Source of the DNA: Sergeia podlipaevii
Taxonomy: Eukaryota; Euglenozoa; Kinetoplastea; Trypanosomatida; Trypanosomatidae
Assembly (NCBI GenBank): GCA_030849805.1
Contig: JASANZ010002263.1
Span: 1-64,000, forward strand
DNA length: 64,000 bases
Direction: 5' to 3'
Shown here: in pieces, positions 1 to 9,475 of the stretch
Layout: each line of letters begins with the position of its first letter
How positions within the stretch are numbered: position 1 is the stretch's first letter
Program-made: the position numbers and the translations under genes
The notes under the pieces: generated by a model
Told to the model about the DNA's origin: nothing
The model's input: the letters and a program-made list of their open reading frames with translations, nothing else
The model's database searches: none

Positions 1-1343
1 GTGATGTCAAGCAACTTGTACGCGTGCTCACAGCGATCGCACTTGTTAGGTGACATGCACAGGTCACAGTGCGGTACAGAACACGGGATGCATTGATTGT
101 TATGCAGCGTGTGACCCTCCTGGCAGCGCTTACATTCACCAGTCACCTCACACAGGTTACAGTTGGGTATATCGCAGCTCACACATTTGTAGTTCACAAG
201 CGAGTACTTGTCGGCACATGCCGCGCACTTGTTGTCATACGTGCAGTTCAGGCAGTTGGATAGGTCACACGCCATGCAGTGCTTTTGGTCAGCAGTGAGA
301 GAGAAGGTGTCCTCGCAGGTGTAGCAGGTGTCAGTCTCCTTGCAGAGCTTACATTTCGGGATGCGACAGTGCACGCATGTATTCTCGTGGAGAGTGTGCC
401 AGTACGTGCATTGGAAGCACTCGCTATCAGCAGAGCACGTCTTGCAATTCTCGATAGGGCACTCGAAGCAGTCGCTGCCAAAGAGTACGTAGGGGTCATG
501 ACATACTGCGCAGATCTCCGCAGCAGAACACTCTTTGCATCTCGAGTTGCTGCAAGGAACACATTCAGATGGACTGACAAGGGTGTGCTTGTCCTCGCAC
601 TCAATGCAGTTATTGATAGTGCTACATGTTGCGCAACCGTCAATCTGACACTCGATACATTTCTCTCCGTACTTTTTGTATCCTTCAGCACACTCGGTGC
701 AGTTGCTCTCTGGATTTGCATACCCCTCCTTACACTTAGCACAGTGCCACGGGTAGTCACAATTCTCACAGCCATTTGTTTGTCCAGGACAATCATAGCA
801 CACCTTTGGGTCTTCTTTCGAGATTGAATATCCATCTTTGCATATGGCACATTTCCCATCAGGATAGGCACTAGCGCAACCGATTGTATAGCGTAGATAG
901 CATCCGCCGTCGTAAAACATAAAATTCTCGTCGCATTTCCTGCACCTGTTTGTCCCCTCGTTGTATTCCAGGCAGCCCACAATGCCGCCGGTTCTCACCG
1001 TGCATGCTCTGCCGTCGTGGTACGGTGTCTTGCCCTCTATGCACTTGGTACACATACCAAATTTTGTAGAGGAGTAGTCATTGTCGCATGTCTTGCAGTT
1101 GTTTGTGCGGCATGTGGCGGCTTCAGACTTGGTGGGATCTGCCTTGTTAGTGCAGATGCAAGCCGGTGTGGTGGATTGGGGCTTGTACACCAGTTCTGTG
1201 AACTGCTCGTTCAAACACTCGAAGTAGTAGAGGCAATCGAAATCCTGACGGGAAGCGCGTACAGTCGTCGGAGTTGTGGCGAGCAAGAGAAGAATGGCTG
1301 CAAGAGCTGTGCAGCGGTATCTGCACGACGTGATTGGTTGCAT
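1..1343 (-). CDS. Secretory cysteine-rich CxxC-repeat protein (3' end outside window)
   Basis: The frame is open from an ATG at 1343 to the left edge (447 codons, no stop), with an in-frame TGA 24 bases upstream of the ATG. The N-terminus is a clear signal peptide: a short polar/basic segment, then a hydrophobic core (ALAAILLLLATT), then a likely cleavage after VRA near residue 30. The rest is a string of units of roughly 22-28 residues with pattern CxxC-x4-8-C-x2-C and interspersed aromatic and Asp/Glu/Lys residues, for example NCKTC, GCATC, NCLNC, HCDLC. This resembles furin-like/growth-factor-receptor cysteine repeats and the extracellular repeats of Giardia and ciliate surface proteins. 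A surface or secreted location is inferred. A C-terminal membrane anchor cannot be seen because the gene is cut. The specific homologue is unknown to me. Longest frames listed on other registers here are shadows of this gene. Confidence 0.85.
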   Translation of the reverse strand, partial: MQPITSCRYRCTALAAILLLLATTPTTVRASRQDFDCLYYFECLNEQFTELVYKPQSTTPACICTNKADPTKSEAATCRTNNCKTCDNDYSSTKFGMCTKCIEGKTPYHDGRACTVRTGGIVGCLEYNEGTNRCRKCDENFMFYDGGCYLRYTIGCASAYPDGKCAICKDGYSISKEDPKVCYDCPGQTNGCENCDYPWHCAKCKEGYANPESNCTECAEGYKKYGEKCIECQIDGCATCSTINNCIECEDKHTLVSPSECVPCSNSRCKECSAAEICAVCHDPYVLFGSDCFECPIENCKTCSADSECFQCTYWHTLHENTCVHCRIPKCKLCKETDTCYTCEDTFSLTADQKHCMACDLSNCLNCTYDNKCAACADKYSLVNYKCVSCDIPNCNLCEVTGECKRCQEGHTLHNNQCIPCSVPHCDLCMSPNKCDRCEHAYKLLDI

Positions 1344-2856
1344 GAATCCCTTGCCACTGAATGTTCACGCTAAGTATTGTGCTTCTCTTTTGATGTTAAG
1401 TTCAGAGTGCCTGGATAAAGTACAACTTGATGGCTTGTATTTGTGGTCCTTGTATGCCTTGATAAAAAGGTATCTTTATTACTTTTAAAAGCATTTGATA
1501 AAAGTATTTTATAAGAGAAGTAAGAAGTATGGTTGGCACAGATCGGTTTGCTCTATATTTCCATCTGATATTACCTCCAAATACTGTACTGAAGTCTCCT
1601 TTAGGTAAGCGCATTCACACTTAACATCGTAGCTTGCAATGCAGCAACTTTGGTATTCAATTTAGTTCTTCCTTAAGCCGTATAAATTGTTGCGTGTGAG
1701 ATATGATATTATGCATGTCAAAGCAGCAATGATCAGTCAAAAGGCACTCATCCTTGATTAATAGAAGAAACAGCAAGATTCCGCGCAGTGGAGTCACACA
1801 CACACACACACACAATAGGCATCCCTCCATCAGTCTCAAATGAAAGCATAGCTTTCTCACATCATTTTCTACACTCTTTTATGTATCAGTTTTCCTTTAT
1901 TCCTGGTGACTCTCCAGACAAACTCTGTTCTCCCAATTTTATGCAACTAAAATCATTCAGCCGTATTTCGGCCGACATAAAGAAGTGGATGATCAATTGT
2001 GCAACTGTAATCTCATTGGAGTACCTGTCACGCCCACATCAATATAGATAGAAGCACATTAACTTCATGCGTCTCTGTACATGTGCCCCTTCCCTCGCAT
2101 GACAAACAGAGATGATACTCTCCTGAGGCTTCACTAGCGTGTCCAAGAAAATAACAGATTCAGCCGTTTTCGCAAACTGTTGTCCGATCATAGCAGTTGA
2201 AAGTATGCGCATCAGGCACAAAATATGGCCTTATGGCCATTGTTATACCATGAAAGTCTTTGTTTGTTGGCCACAAAGCGGTTCCAAAAACTTCACTTGG
2301 TTTCAATCATTCTCTACCATCATTCTGCATAAAGCCTAGTCATCCCCTAGTGCAACTTTTAAAAAAAAAATGTTACGCTATTGATTAAACGGAAATATGA
2401 GATGCTGCACTGAACCATTTAGGAAATTTAACTGTGAATGCTTACATTTTAAAACAGGATGCCTACAAGGATTTGATTTCAGTGATTGGAGCCTTTGGAA
2501 ACCAAGATTATGATAATCGTGAGAGGAGAGGAGAAGGTTAACCCAATGAATAGTCTGCCCACATAATTATACATTTGGTACTGATGCGCGTAAAAAAGCG
2601 TTGAAATAAATTTACATGTAAATCATATATTAGCCACTCTTGTTGTTGCTTTTTTGGTATGTGTGTGAAGGCGCAAAGCAGGCATTCGAAAAAAAAAAAA
2701 TCCCTCTCACATAATAATGGCACTGAACTATGCATTTGACTAAGCTATTCCTAGCGCAATGCAGTATACAGACACCGTCGTCACGTTGTTGTTAACACAT
2801 GTTGTCAGTCTGAAGCAAAATTCAAAAAAAAAATAGAAGAAATGGGCTCATGTGTT
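1344..2856. other. Intergenic spacer with a (CA)n tract and a GC-richer island
   Basis: This 1.5 kb separates the 3' end of the small hypothetical gene from the cysteine-rich gene. Most is A/T-rich. About 1900-2340 is closer to coding composition and holds a 57-codon minus-strand frame (ATG at 2212, stop at 2039), but nothing recognisable. It should contain the splice acceptor of the downstream gene and the poly(A) site of the upstream one. Confidence 0.6.
1795..1814. repeat. (CA)10 microsatellite
   Basis: Uninterrupted CA dinucleotides seen directly in the spacer upstream of the cysteine-rich gene. Confidence 0.95.
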
Positions 2857-3288
2857 CTATTGGGGCATTCTACCGGTCGCTAAACGGCGTGCAACTGGAT
2901 CTTGCAGAACACTTCGATCTACAGGGTGCTGTGGTACGCCCTTCAGCGATGGTGGCGCAAGCATATCAACGCTGTCATAGACATGACTCATTGGACATTC
3001 AACACCAACCGACCTTCCCTTCTTCTTCGTTGGCTGTGATACGTAGTGATCGTAAAACGACTGTGGTCCATCTTGAAGTCGGTCTACACATGCCTGTGTT
3101 TCGCTATCATACTGTGCTTCATTGATGGGCTGCATGAGATATTCCCCATCTAGAGCTGTGCATAACTTGTTGTAGCCCAAGAAGTTTGACGATGTAGAAG
3201 GAGGAATCAGTGTGAGGGTAACGCCATCACACGTGGAAGCCAGTATTCGAGGAGTGAGAGTATTGCTCGATGGACTTGAACTATTCAT
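2857..3288 (-). CDS. Small hypothetical protein (143 aa)
   Basis: I do not recognise this gene. The frame is taken from ATG 3288; the same frame extends to a TTG at 3336, but that extension is only the translation of an 18-T tract and is probably untranslated leader. The protein begins with a Ser-rich stretch (MNSSSPSSNTLTP), then a compact-looking segment with LDGEYLMQPINEAQYDSE and QSFYDHYV, and ends in a Lys/Arg- and Pro-containing tail. There is no signal peptide or membrane segment. Codon use and GC match neighbouring genes, not the spacers, which supports it being real. It lies 570 bases downstream of L11. Its 5' context is odd because the T tract (3303-3320) is followed by no AG before the ATG, so the acceptor may be the AG just upstream of the tract. 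Confidence 0.6.
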   Translation of the reverse strand: MNSSSPSSNTLTPRILASTCDGVTLTLIPPSTSSNFLGYNKLCTALDGEYLMQPINEAQYDSETQACVDRLQDGPQSFYDHYVSQPTKKKGRSVGVECPMSHVYDSVDMLAPPSLKGVPQHPVDRSVLQDPVARRLATGRMPQ

Positions 3289-3858
3289 GACGCAAGGGGG
3301 TTCAAAAAAAAAAAAAAAAACTTGTTTAAATGACAAGTTTATAGTATTCTATCTTTTCTTCGAACTCTAGCGCACCCTATTTCGAATTCAATGACACCCC
3401 TATGTTGACCAAAAGTGTTACGCACAAGAATATATAAGTTAGGGCTAACACAGCTAACTAAAGTCTCCTCACAAGTCCAACAACAACAACAATATAGAGT
3501 TGCATCACCATATCGAGAAAAATGAGTAGATTAAAGTAGTGCGATAAAGTTGGAATTACAGTTAGGAAATCAAAATTAAAAACAAGACTATTGTTAGAGT
3601 AGGACATCTTTTGTTGACAATTCCATACAATACTGATATGACGGATGCAAGCATGTGCTTTAAAAAGCGAGTGTGTGCAGCTTGCACCACCTTTGGTTCT
3701 TCATTTTTCATTTTTTAAAAAATCATAAATTAACAATATAAATGAAAGTGTTGAGCTGATGAGAGACAGGTCACAAAACAATAAGGCAACAGATATCCCC
3801 TAAAGAAGAAAGCGTAGGTTTATCTCCTGCACGCGGCTTTGTTGCCAAAGCTTTCGCT
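3289..3858. other. Spacer between L11 and small hypothetical gene
   Basis: A/T-rich 570-base spacer with an 18-base A run (T on the coding strand) at 3303-3320. No gene or RNA recognised. It presumably holds the L11 3' UTR and the next gene's trans-splicing signals. Confidence 0.6.
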
Positions 3859-4425
3859 TTAACGACGGCGGCGGCGGATCATGGTCTTCTTCTTCCTGGC
3901 TTGGAAGATGATACCATCGTGGACCTTCTCGAACCACTTCATGGCCTCCTCCTTGGTCACGCGGTGGGTGTGACCGACACGGTTGCACTTGCGCTTGCGC
4001 AGGGACACGCGCTCGCCGCGGCGGCCGAGGACGACGTAGAAGTCCATACCGTAAATACCGGTGGAGGGATCGTACTTGATGCCGAGATCAATGTGCTCGT
4101 TGATGCCGAAACCGAAGGAGCCGGTGCTGGAGAAGTTGTAGCTCTTAAGCTCGAACTCCTTGACCTTGAGGCCCTTCTCGAGGAGTTCCTCAGCCTTCTT
4201 GCCGCGGACGGTGCAGTGCACGGCGATCTTCTCGTTACGGCGAATACCGAAGGTGCGCACGGTGAGGCGAGCGCGGGACAGCACGGGGGACTGCTCGCAC
4301 AGCTGCTCGAGCACCTTGGAGGCACGAGTGAGACGATCACCACTCTCACCAACGCAAATGTTGATGCAGAGCTTGCGCACGACGATCTCGCGCATGGGGT
4401 TAGCAGCCTTCTTCTCAGCGACCAT
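3859..4425 (-). CDS. RPL11: 60S ribosomal protein L11 (uL5 family)
   Basis: This 188-residue protein is a full-length uL5/L11 protein of the large cytosolic ribosomal subunit, where the family contacts 5S rRNA in the central protuberance. It begins [14 protein letters not shown] and contains the family hallmarks [18 protein letters not shown] near residue 40, the segment [15 protein letters not shown], and the [16 protein letters not shown] and [13 protein letters not shown] blocks. The C-terminus is a basic tail ending in five arginines, as in other trypanosomatid L11 proteins. The ATG at 4425 is followed at once by conserved sequence, so the start is secure. The upstream T-tract and nearest AG form a good trans-splicing signal. 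Confidence 0.98.
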   Translation of the reverse strand: MVAEKKAANPMREIVVRKLCINICVGESGDRLTRASKVLEQLCEQSPVLSRARLTVRTFGIRRNEKIAVHCTVRGKKAEELLEKGLKVKEFELKSYNFSSTGSFGFGINEHIDLGIKYDPSTGIYGMDFYVVLGRRGERVSLRKRKCNRVGHTHRVTKEEAMKWFEKVHDGIIFQARKKKTMIRRRRR

Positions 4426-4799
4426 TTTCTTTCTTGTGGCTTCTCACACAAATCAACTAAATGCAGTAAATTGACATTTTACATTTTTGAAAAAAAAAAG
4501 ATATTGCAGAGGAAAAAAAAAGACATTTTTTTTTTTTGAAAGAGTAATCATTTAGCAGAGAGAATAGGCAAGGATAAGAATAACGGCATTCAATTGTGCC
4601 CTTCTCTACAAAATCCATTGCCTTCTCCCTTTTTGAGTATTGCTATAATATTGAATGATAAACTAAGAAACAATATGGATAATGTTTGTGTGTGTAAAAT
4701 TAAATGCAAAAATTCAAGATGAAGATGATATGTATCGTGGCATCTACACCTCACATGCGAGTGCACAACAACAACAACAAAAAAAAAAAAATGATGCTA
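4426..4799. other. Spacer upstream of L11
   Basis: A 374-base A/T-rich spacer containing the polypyrimidine tracts for L11 and the 3' end of the upstream coiled-coil gene's transcript. Nothing else seen. Confidence 0.65.
4457..4538 (-). promoter_or_regulatory. Candidate trans-splice acceptor region for L11
   Basis: On the coding strand, T-rich tracts at about 4508-4538 and 4490-4499 are followed by the first AG at 4457-4458, which lies about 31 bases before the L11 ATG. This tract-then-first-AG layout is the standard trypanosomatid spliced-leader acceptor. It was read directly; use of this AG is inferred. Confidence 0.6.
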
Positions 4800-6152
4800 C
4801 TAGTTAGCAGCTTCACTGCTGCCCGCGTCGCCAAGCGCAGTTTGCATCAGTTTAGTCCGCTCCACCTGACGTTGTTGAATGGAGTCAATCTTTTGGATGA
4901 GAGACGTCTTTGCACAGAGTGCAGTCTCAGTTGCTCCACGGAGATTGCAACGGGAGTCTTGAAGCTCACCCAGTAGTGTACGAAACCGCTGGGCAAGCTC
5001 AGACTGCTCCTCACGATGCACTCTCTCTATTTCTCGCTCATTCTCTTTGTGCTGTGTTGTCACGCTCTGCAGTTGTTGTATAAAAGACGAGACAAGGGCC
5101 TCTCGCTCCAAATTCGCCGTGGCCTGCGCAGCAGATAACAAGCGCTCATAGTGGGTGCGCACTTCTGCTTCGCGAACAGAGAGTGCAGCGTGAGTCACTT
5201 GCTCCGCGCGTGCGCGCTCAGCTTCATAGCGCTGCTCTGCATTACACGCCTGCGACTCAGCTCGTGTCACTGCGTTGCTGAAGAGCTGCTCGCGCTCTGC
5301 AATGGCTGTGCGTAGCGCGCCAATCTCTGCGTCAACAGTAGAACGCCACGCCGCGTGCTGAGCTTCAAGTGAACGGATCCCTTCTTGATAAGACGCTCGC
5401 TGCATCTCTGCTTGTGTCGCAAATTGACGTGTCAGGTTCTGATATTGCGACTCGTGTGTAATAATTACTGTGTTTTGCCAATGCTGCGCAACTTCTGCTT
5501 CGCGCAGCCGCATAACTTGAAGGTGCTTTTCGTGAAGTATCGCAATGGTAGAGATGACGTAGGTGAGCAAATCGCGTTCACGAGTGTCATAATAGCCGCT
5601 CATCACACGCAGCATCACCGCGTGCTTCTCAGACTGCGCAACAAGAGCTTTTTCCTTAATGGCATCGGCCTGCACAACTAGAGCTTGCAGAGAATGCACA
5701 TGTTTACTTGCAAAATCGAGAGCTGCGCCATGTTCCTGTGCGGTAATCTCAGCTATTCGCCGTCCAGTCTCGGCTACCGTCGCCCTGTCGGAAAGATGGC
5801 GGTTCTGCTGTTCAACACGACTCATGTGAACCTTCATCTCATGCTTTTCACTCTCCAGCGCCGCAACACGGCTGCGCAAGACATTCAACGAAGATAAAAG
5901 ATTCCCCTTTTCCTGACGTGCCTCCTCTAGTTCTGCGAAGAGATGCTCTGCCCTGCAGCGCTGATGTTCCATCGCTTCACGCTCCGCCGTCTTTATGTCT
6001 ATTTGGGGCTCTCCCTGTGTGCTCGCTTGTTGATCCACTAGAGCCATATACGCCTCTTGTAGCTGTGCCTGGGCAGCCGTCGTCACCTGGCGCAGAGATA
6101 GGAAGTCACGCCATACCTCCGAAGCATCGCTAGAGGGAACATCCTTCGACAT
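4800..6152 (-). CDS. Coiled-coil hypothetical protein (450 aa)
   Basis: The function is not recognised. The protein is almost entirely predicted coiled coil from about residue 65 to 440. It is rich in Glu, Gln, Arg and Ala with heptad-like hydrophobic spacing (for example AELEEARQEKGNLLSSLNVL), and proline is nearly absent after the first 50 residues. A short non-coiled N-terminus (MSKDVPSSDASEVWRDFLSL) precedes it. No signal peptide, membrane segment or zinc motif is visible. Such proteins in trypanosomatids are often cytoskeletal, flagellar or vesicle-tethering components, but nothing here decides between them. The ATG at 6152 opens the frame and GC content matches real genes. It sits between NF-X1 and L11 with short spacers on both sides. 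Confidence 0.85.
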   Translation of the reverse strand: MSKDVPSSDASEVWRDFLSLRQVTTAAQAQLQEAYMALVDQQASTQGEPQIDIKTAEREAMEHQRCRAEHLFAELEEARQEKGNLLSSLNVLRSRVAALESEKHEMKVHMSRVEQQNRHLSDRATVAETGRRIAEITAQEHGAALDFASKHVHSLQALVVQADAIKEKALVAQSEKHAVMLRVMSGYYDTRERDLLTYVISTIAILHEKHLQVMRLREAEVAQHWQNTVIITHESQYQNLTRQFATQAEMQRASYQEGIRSLEAQHAAWRSTVDAEIGALRTAIAEREQLFSNAVTRAESQACNAEQRYEAERARAEQVTHAALSVREAEVRTHYERLLSAAQATANLEREALVSSFIQQLQSVTTQHKENEREIERVHREEQSELAQRFRTLLGELQDSRCNLRGATETALCAKTSLIQKIDSIQQRQVERTKLMQTALGDAGSSEAAN

Positions 6153-6639
6153 AAACAGCTTGCTACTGAAGCAATTGCTTTCCTATCCCAGTGTCCTTGA
6201 CTGTGGGATACAACCTGTGTTTCACCTAATAGCTAAATTTATACATCCTTTACATGCGCACGGAAAAGAGAGGAGGTGGGATGTTACATAAAGAGGAAGA
6301 TAGATAGAGAGAGTAGGGTACACCTTGCAATAGATATTTAAACCTTCTCTTTCACTGGTGCATCGAGAGTCAAAAAAAGAAAAAAAAAACTCACATTGCT
6401 ACATATTGTGGCAACACCACATGCTAATCAAGAAATGAAATGGACAACCAATACGCGCGCTCTCTCTACAGTAGTTGGGGAAGTAACAACTTTTTTTTTG
6501 TGTGTGTGTACGTGTGCCGCTCCTGATTATATAGATCGGTAGATAGATAGAAAGATAGATGTTTGTGAGAGGAGGAGCTTGATTTAGTTAGACGGAAAGG
6601 AGAATAATAATAAAAATGATGTTCTCTGGAACGGAAACC
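6153..6639. other. Spacer between NF-X1 and coiled-coil gene
   Basis: A 487-base spacer with short A runs and GATA-like repeats near 6535-6560. It presumably holds the NF-X1 3' UTR and the coiled-coil gene leader. No gene recognised. Confidence 0.6.
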
Positions 6640-9135
6640 TTACTTCTCTGCTTCCACACAGTACTCAAACGGTACTGTGTTCTGACGAAAGATCTTCAGT
6701 CCTTGACCCTGAGCTTCTGCAGAGTGAAACACTAAAACAGCGTTCATTTTTTCACGTACCCTGTCAAGGCCGCCAAAAACGAAACTGCCTGCAACGTTTC
6801 TGAGTAAATTTGTCACCTGTATCTCGTTGACATGCTCCCCAATTAGTTGGATAGAAAGCCTGGCACGCGTCGAGGCATTACTAAGAATCACTGATGTATA
6901 ATAGATATGTGGGTCATTTTTGCGTGACTTTACGGATTCACTAAGCAATATAGGTGGCAGTCGACTGTTTGGTGTTCGGGTGAGAGTGCACGAGCGGTGC
7001 GGTTCTTCATCCACGCTATGCGAGTGAATATTGTAGTAGACACACAAAGCGTGTACAAGGTGACGACGCTCAGAATTTGCCGGGGGAAGGCACAAGAAAT
7101 CGGATTTTGATGTGAGAAACGCGTCCAGCACCTGCTCTGTGTCTCTCACTAACTGCGGAGCGTTGGCAGCAATGTCCCACAGGTATTTGGAATAGTAAAA
7201 TGTGTCAGACGTGCTCGTGGTCACAACCCGGTCTGCCAACACGCCAAAGCGAGAATCACATGAAGTCTTGCAGGCAACTTCCATCGGTACACCGTGCTTA
7301 CGCTGGTACTCGTGGTACTTACCGCATAGAACCTTTGTGGTCGAGCGACCACACTTGCACGTTGCATCTACACGCTGCATGCAGGGAGGGCATGTAGTCC
7401 CCATGTGGCACGGGCGTCCACAGACATGTCCACACTCGTCAATGACAGCAGTGCACGGCTGTTTGCACGCCTGGCTAGGGGCCGGTCCAACACAGTCACC
7501 GCCGTGGCATTGACGGTCACAAATGTGGCCACACGGCAGCGGTTTGAGGCACTTGCTAGAGCAGCACGGCAACTCGTTCCAGCATGGAATGTTGCGCAGT
7601 TGCGTGTGACCGCCAGCGCACGTGCGTGTAACGAGATGGGTACATATTGGGCAGTCGCCGTAGTGGCACGGGTGTGGTGTTTGCTTGTGACCGCAGGGCC
7701 TTGGAAGCTGGCAAGGTTTCGAGCAGGAAGGCGGCAAGGCACCACACGGCTGGGGTGGCATTAACATTTCCGCTCTGCACCGGCAATATAGCGGGCTAGT
7801 TGTAAAGTTAATGCACGGAGGGCAAGAGCCTGCGTGGCAAAGCTCATTACAGGTGTGGCCACATTTCAGCTGCCTCTCGCATATAGCAAAACACTCATGC
7901 TCAGGAGCGTCGGGGCGGCCACGACCAGCACAGCAGACTTCGCGACAGTAGTGCCGCCCACAAGAAAGCTTCGTTCCGCATGGCCGCGTGCACTTAATAG
8001 ATCCTAGTTCGCAACAAGGAAGTTTGCGTTTTGTATACCCGCATGCACATGATTCTGTCACCATCACAGAACAGGGAGGACAGGGGCCCGTGTGACACAA
8101 TACAGAACACGTGTGAACCTGCCCGTCAGCAAGTGGTGCATGAAGTGCCTTGCCGCAAATGTGCCCACAGGTTGGAATAGGATCCGTACAGCGAAGTCTC
8201 TTCGGCCCCGAAAGCGTACTCGACCCACAGGGACAGGTGGTGACAACAGTGATGTCTGTCGCACAAGGAGGGCACGGGCCGATATGACAGAAAAGTGGGC
8301 ATGTGTGCTCCTTGCAATCCAGTTGTCGGTCACACACATTACCGCAGAAGCGCAGAGTCCCACATGGTACCTCCTCCGTAGTGCGTCCACAACCACACGA
8401 AACGTCTGCCTTCACAGCGCACTCACCGCAGTCGCCGGTGTGGCAAGGATGCTCGCATCGATGAAGACCACATTTGAGCAACTTCCCGCACGGAGCCCCG
8501 CACGTCGTGTGAGGGTCTGCTTGGCCACACTGGTAGGTGTACGTGCTCGCCCCGCAAGGGCATGGCTTGGGGCCAGCCATTGCATTGCATGGTGTGCATG
8601 GCCCAGGGTGACAAAGACTCGTGCATTTATGAGGGCAGTTGACCCCACGCGAACCTCCGCACACATTTCCGCATGAGTGTGGGATAAGAAGAGGCGAATA
8701 AGAAGGCGAGGTGAACTTTCCACAAAAGCATCGGTACTGTCTCTCAATGGGCTGCTCAGTGCGACAATGTGGGCAGAGAAGCTTCCCGGGATCACTTGCG
8801 CAGCTCTCCTTGCTCCACCGGGTTATGCAGTTAAGGTGAAAAATATTGAAGCAGCAGTGGCACGACCACGTCGGCGCATCGAGACGGATGACATCTAGAC
8901 AATTTGCGCATTCATACTTGGAGTCTATCAACTGCTCCGCCAACTCGCGTGCACGAGGAGAGAGATAACCCAGATTATCAACCTGCGGACGAGGAAGTCT
9001 TCTTTGGTTGTGTTGAACACGTCGCTGGTCTCTCTTGCCCTGAAATGGACGACGTGATTGTAATCCACGACCTCGACCTCCCCCTCCGCCGATTTCAGGT
9101 TTTGGTTCCTGAGAATTATTTTGTTTAGGGGCCAT
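6640..9135 (-). CDS. NFX1: NF-X1-type zinc-finger protein with RING and R3H domains
   Basis: The start is the ATG at 9135 (831 aa); the frame extends two codons to a TTG that was not used. The N-terminus is Gly/Arg-rich. A RING/PHD-like finger spans about residues 76-124 (CANCLD, WSCHCC, FHLNCI, CPHC). From about 150 to 630 run many NF-X1 repeats of the form CGHTCNELCHAGSCPPC. Residues about 669-733 form an R3H domain, with RRHLVH supplying the Arg-x3-His signature and the following EEPHRS. This order (RING, NF-X1 repeats, R3H) is that of animal and fungal NFX1/FAP1 proteins, which act as nucleic-acid-binding proteins and putative ubiquitin ligases. A role in RNA binding is more likely than promoter control in trypanosomatids, which lack most gene-specific transcription; that is inference. 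Confidence 0.92.
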   Translation of the reverse strand: MAPKQNNSQEPKPEIGGGGGRGRGLQSRRPFQGKRDQRRVQHNQRRLPRPQVDNLGYLSPRARELAEQLIDSKYECANCLDVIRLDAPTWSCHCCFNIFHLNCITRWSKESCASDPGKLLCPHCRTEQPIERQYRCFCGKFTSPSYSPLLIPHSCGNVCGGSRGVNCPHKCTSLCHPGPCTPCNAMAGPKPCPCGASTYTYQCGQADPHTTCGAPCGKLLKCGLHRCEHPCHTGDCGECAVKADVSCGCGRTTEEVPCGTLRFCGNVCDRQLDCKEHTCPLFCHIGPCPPCATDITVVTTCPCGSSTLSGPKRLRCTDPIPTCGHICGKALHAPLADGQVHTCSVLCHTGPCPPCSVMVTESCACGYTKRKLPCCELGSIKCTRPCGTKLSCGRHYCREVCCAGRGRPDAPEHECFAICERQLKCGHTCNELCHAGSCPPCINFTTSPLYCRCRAEMLMPPQPCGALPPSCSKPCQLPRPCGHKQTPHPCHYGDCPICTHLVTRTCAGGHTQLRNIPCWNELPCCSSKCLKPLPCGHICDRQCHGGDCVGPAPSQACKQPCTAVIDECGHVCGRPCHMGTTCPPCMQRVDATCKCGRSTTKVLCGKYHEYQRKHGVPMEVACKTSCDSRFGVLADRVVTTSTSDTFYYSKYLWDIAANAPQLVRDTEQVLDAFLTSKSDFLCLPPANSERRHLVHALCVYYNIHSHSVDEEPHRSCTLTRTPNSRLPPILLSESVKSRKNDPHIYYTSVILSNASTRARLSIQLIGEHVNEIQVTNLLRNVAGSFVFGGLDRVREKMNAVLVFHSAEAQGQGLKIFRQNTVPFEYCVEAEK

Positions 9136-9475
9136 AAGCAAATTTTATATTATGTGGAAAAAAACAATAGTAATAACGCGTTCCACGTTTATAGATGTGT
9201 ACTTAGACCAAAAAAAAAAAAGAAAAAAGAAAACTAGTTATTAACGTGTACTTTTATGTATATGCACATTCAACGAGCAGGCACAAAAAATGTAACATCA
9301 TAGTAAAAGAATAATATTGATAATTGCAATGTAGACATCCATGTATCAAAATTGTGTAAATGAAAACAAACGCTAGATCTCAAGTATATGGCTAGAGTAC
9401 CAAAACAATTTTTAAAATGCCCGTATAGATGCATTTTTGTTTGTTGGTGGTGCTGTCCGTTCTTCTCTTCAGTTG
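9136..9475. other. Spacer between ERCC1 and NF-X1
   Basis: The shortest spacer in the window (340 bases), A/T-rich, holding the NF-X1 acceptor region and the ERCC1 3' UTR. Nothing else seen. Confidence 0.65.
9202..9231 (-). promoter_or_regulatory. Candidate trans-splice acceptor region for NF-X1
   Basis: A long T-rich tract on the coding strand (about 9209-9231) is followed by the first AG at 9202-9203, about 67 bases before the NF-X1 ATG. Confidence 0.55.

Noticed and set aside
248..982. Minus-strand frame of 244 codons inside the cysteine-rich gene
   Set aside because: It is a one-base-shifted shadow; the true frame from 1343 has a signal peptide and regular Cys spacing and stays open to the edge.
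3431..3470. GTTAGGG-like bases suggesting telomeric repeat
   Set aside because: A single occurrence, not an array.
3901..4539. Long plus-strand frame opposite L11
   Set aside because: Antisense shadow of a GC-rich, highly expressed ribosomal gene; no independent features.
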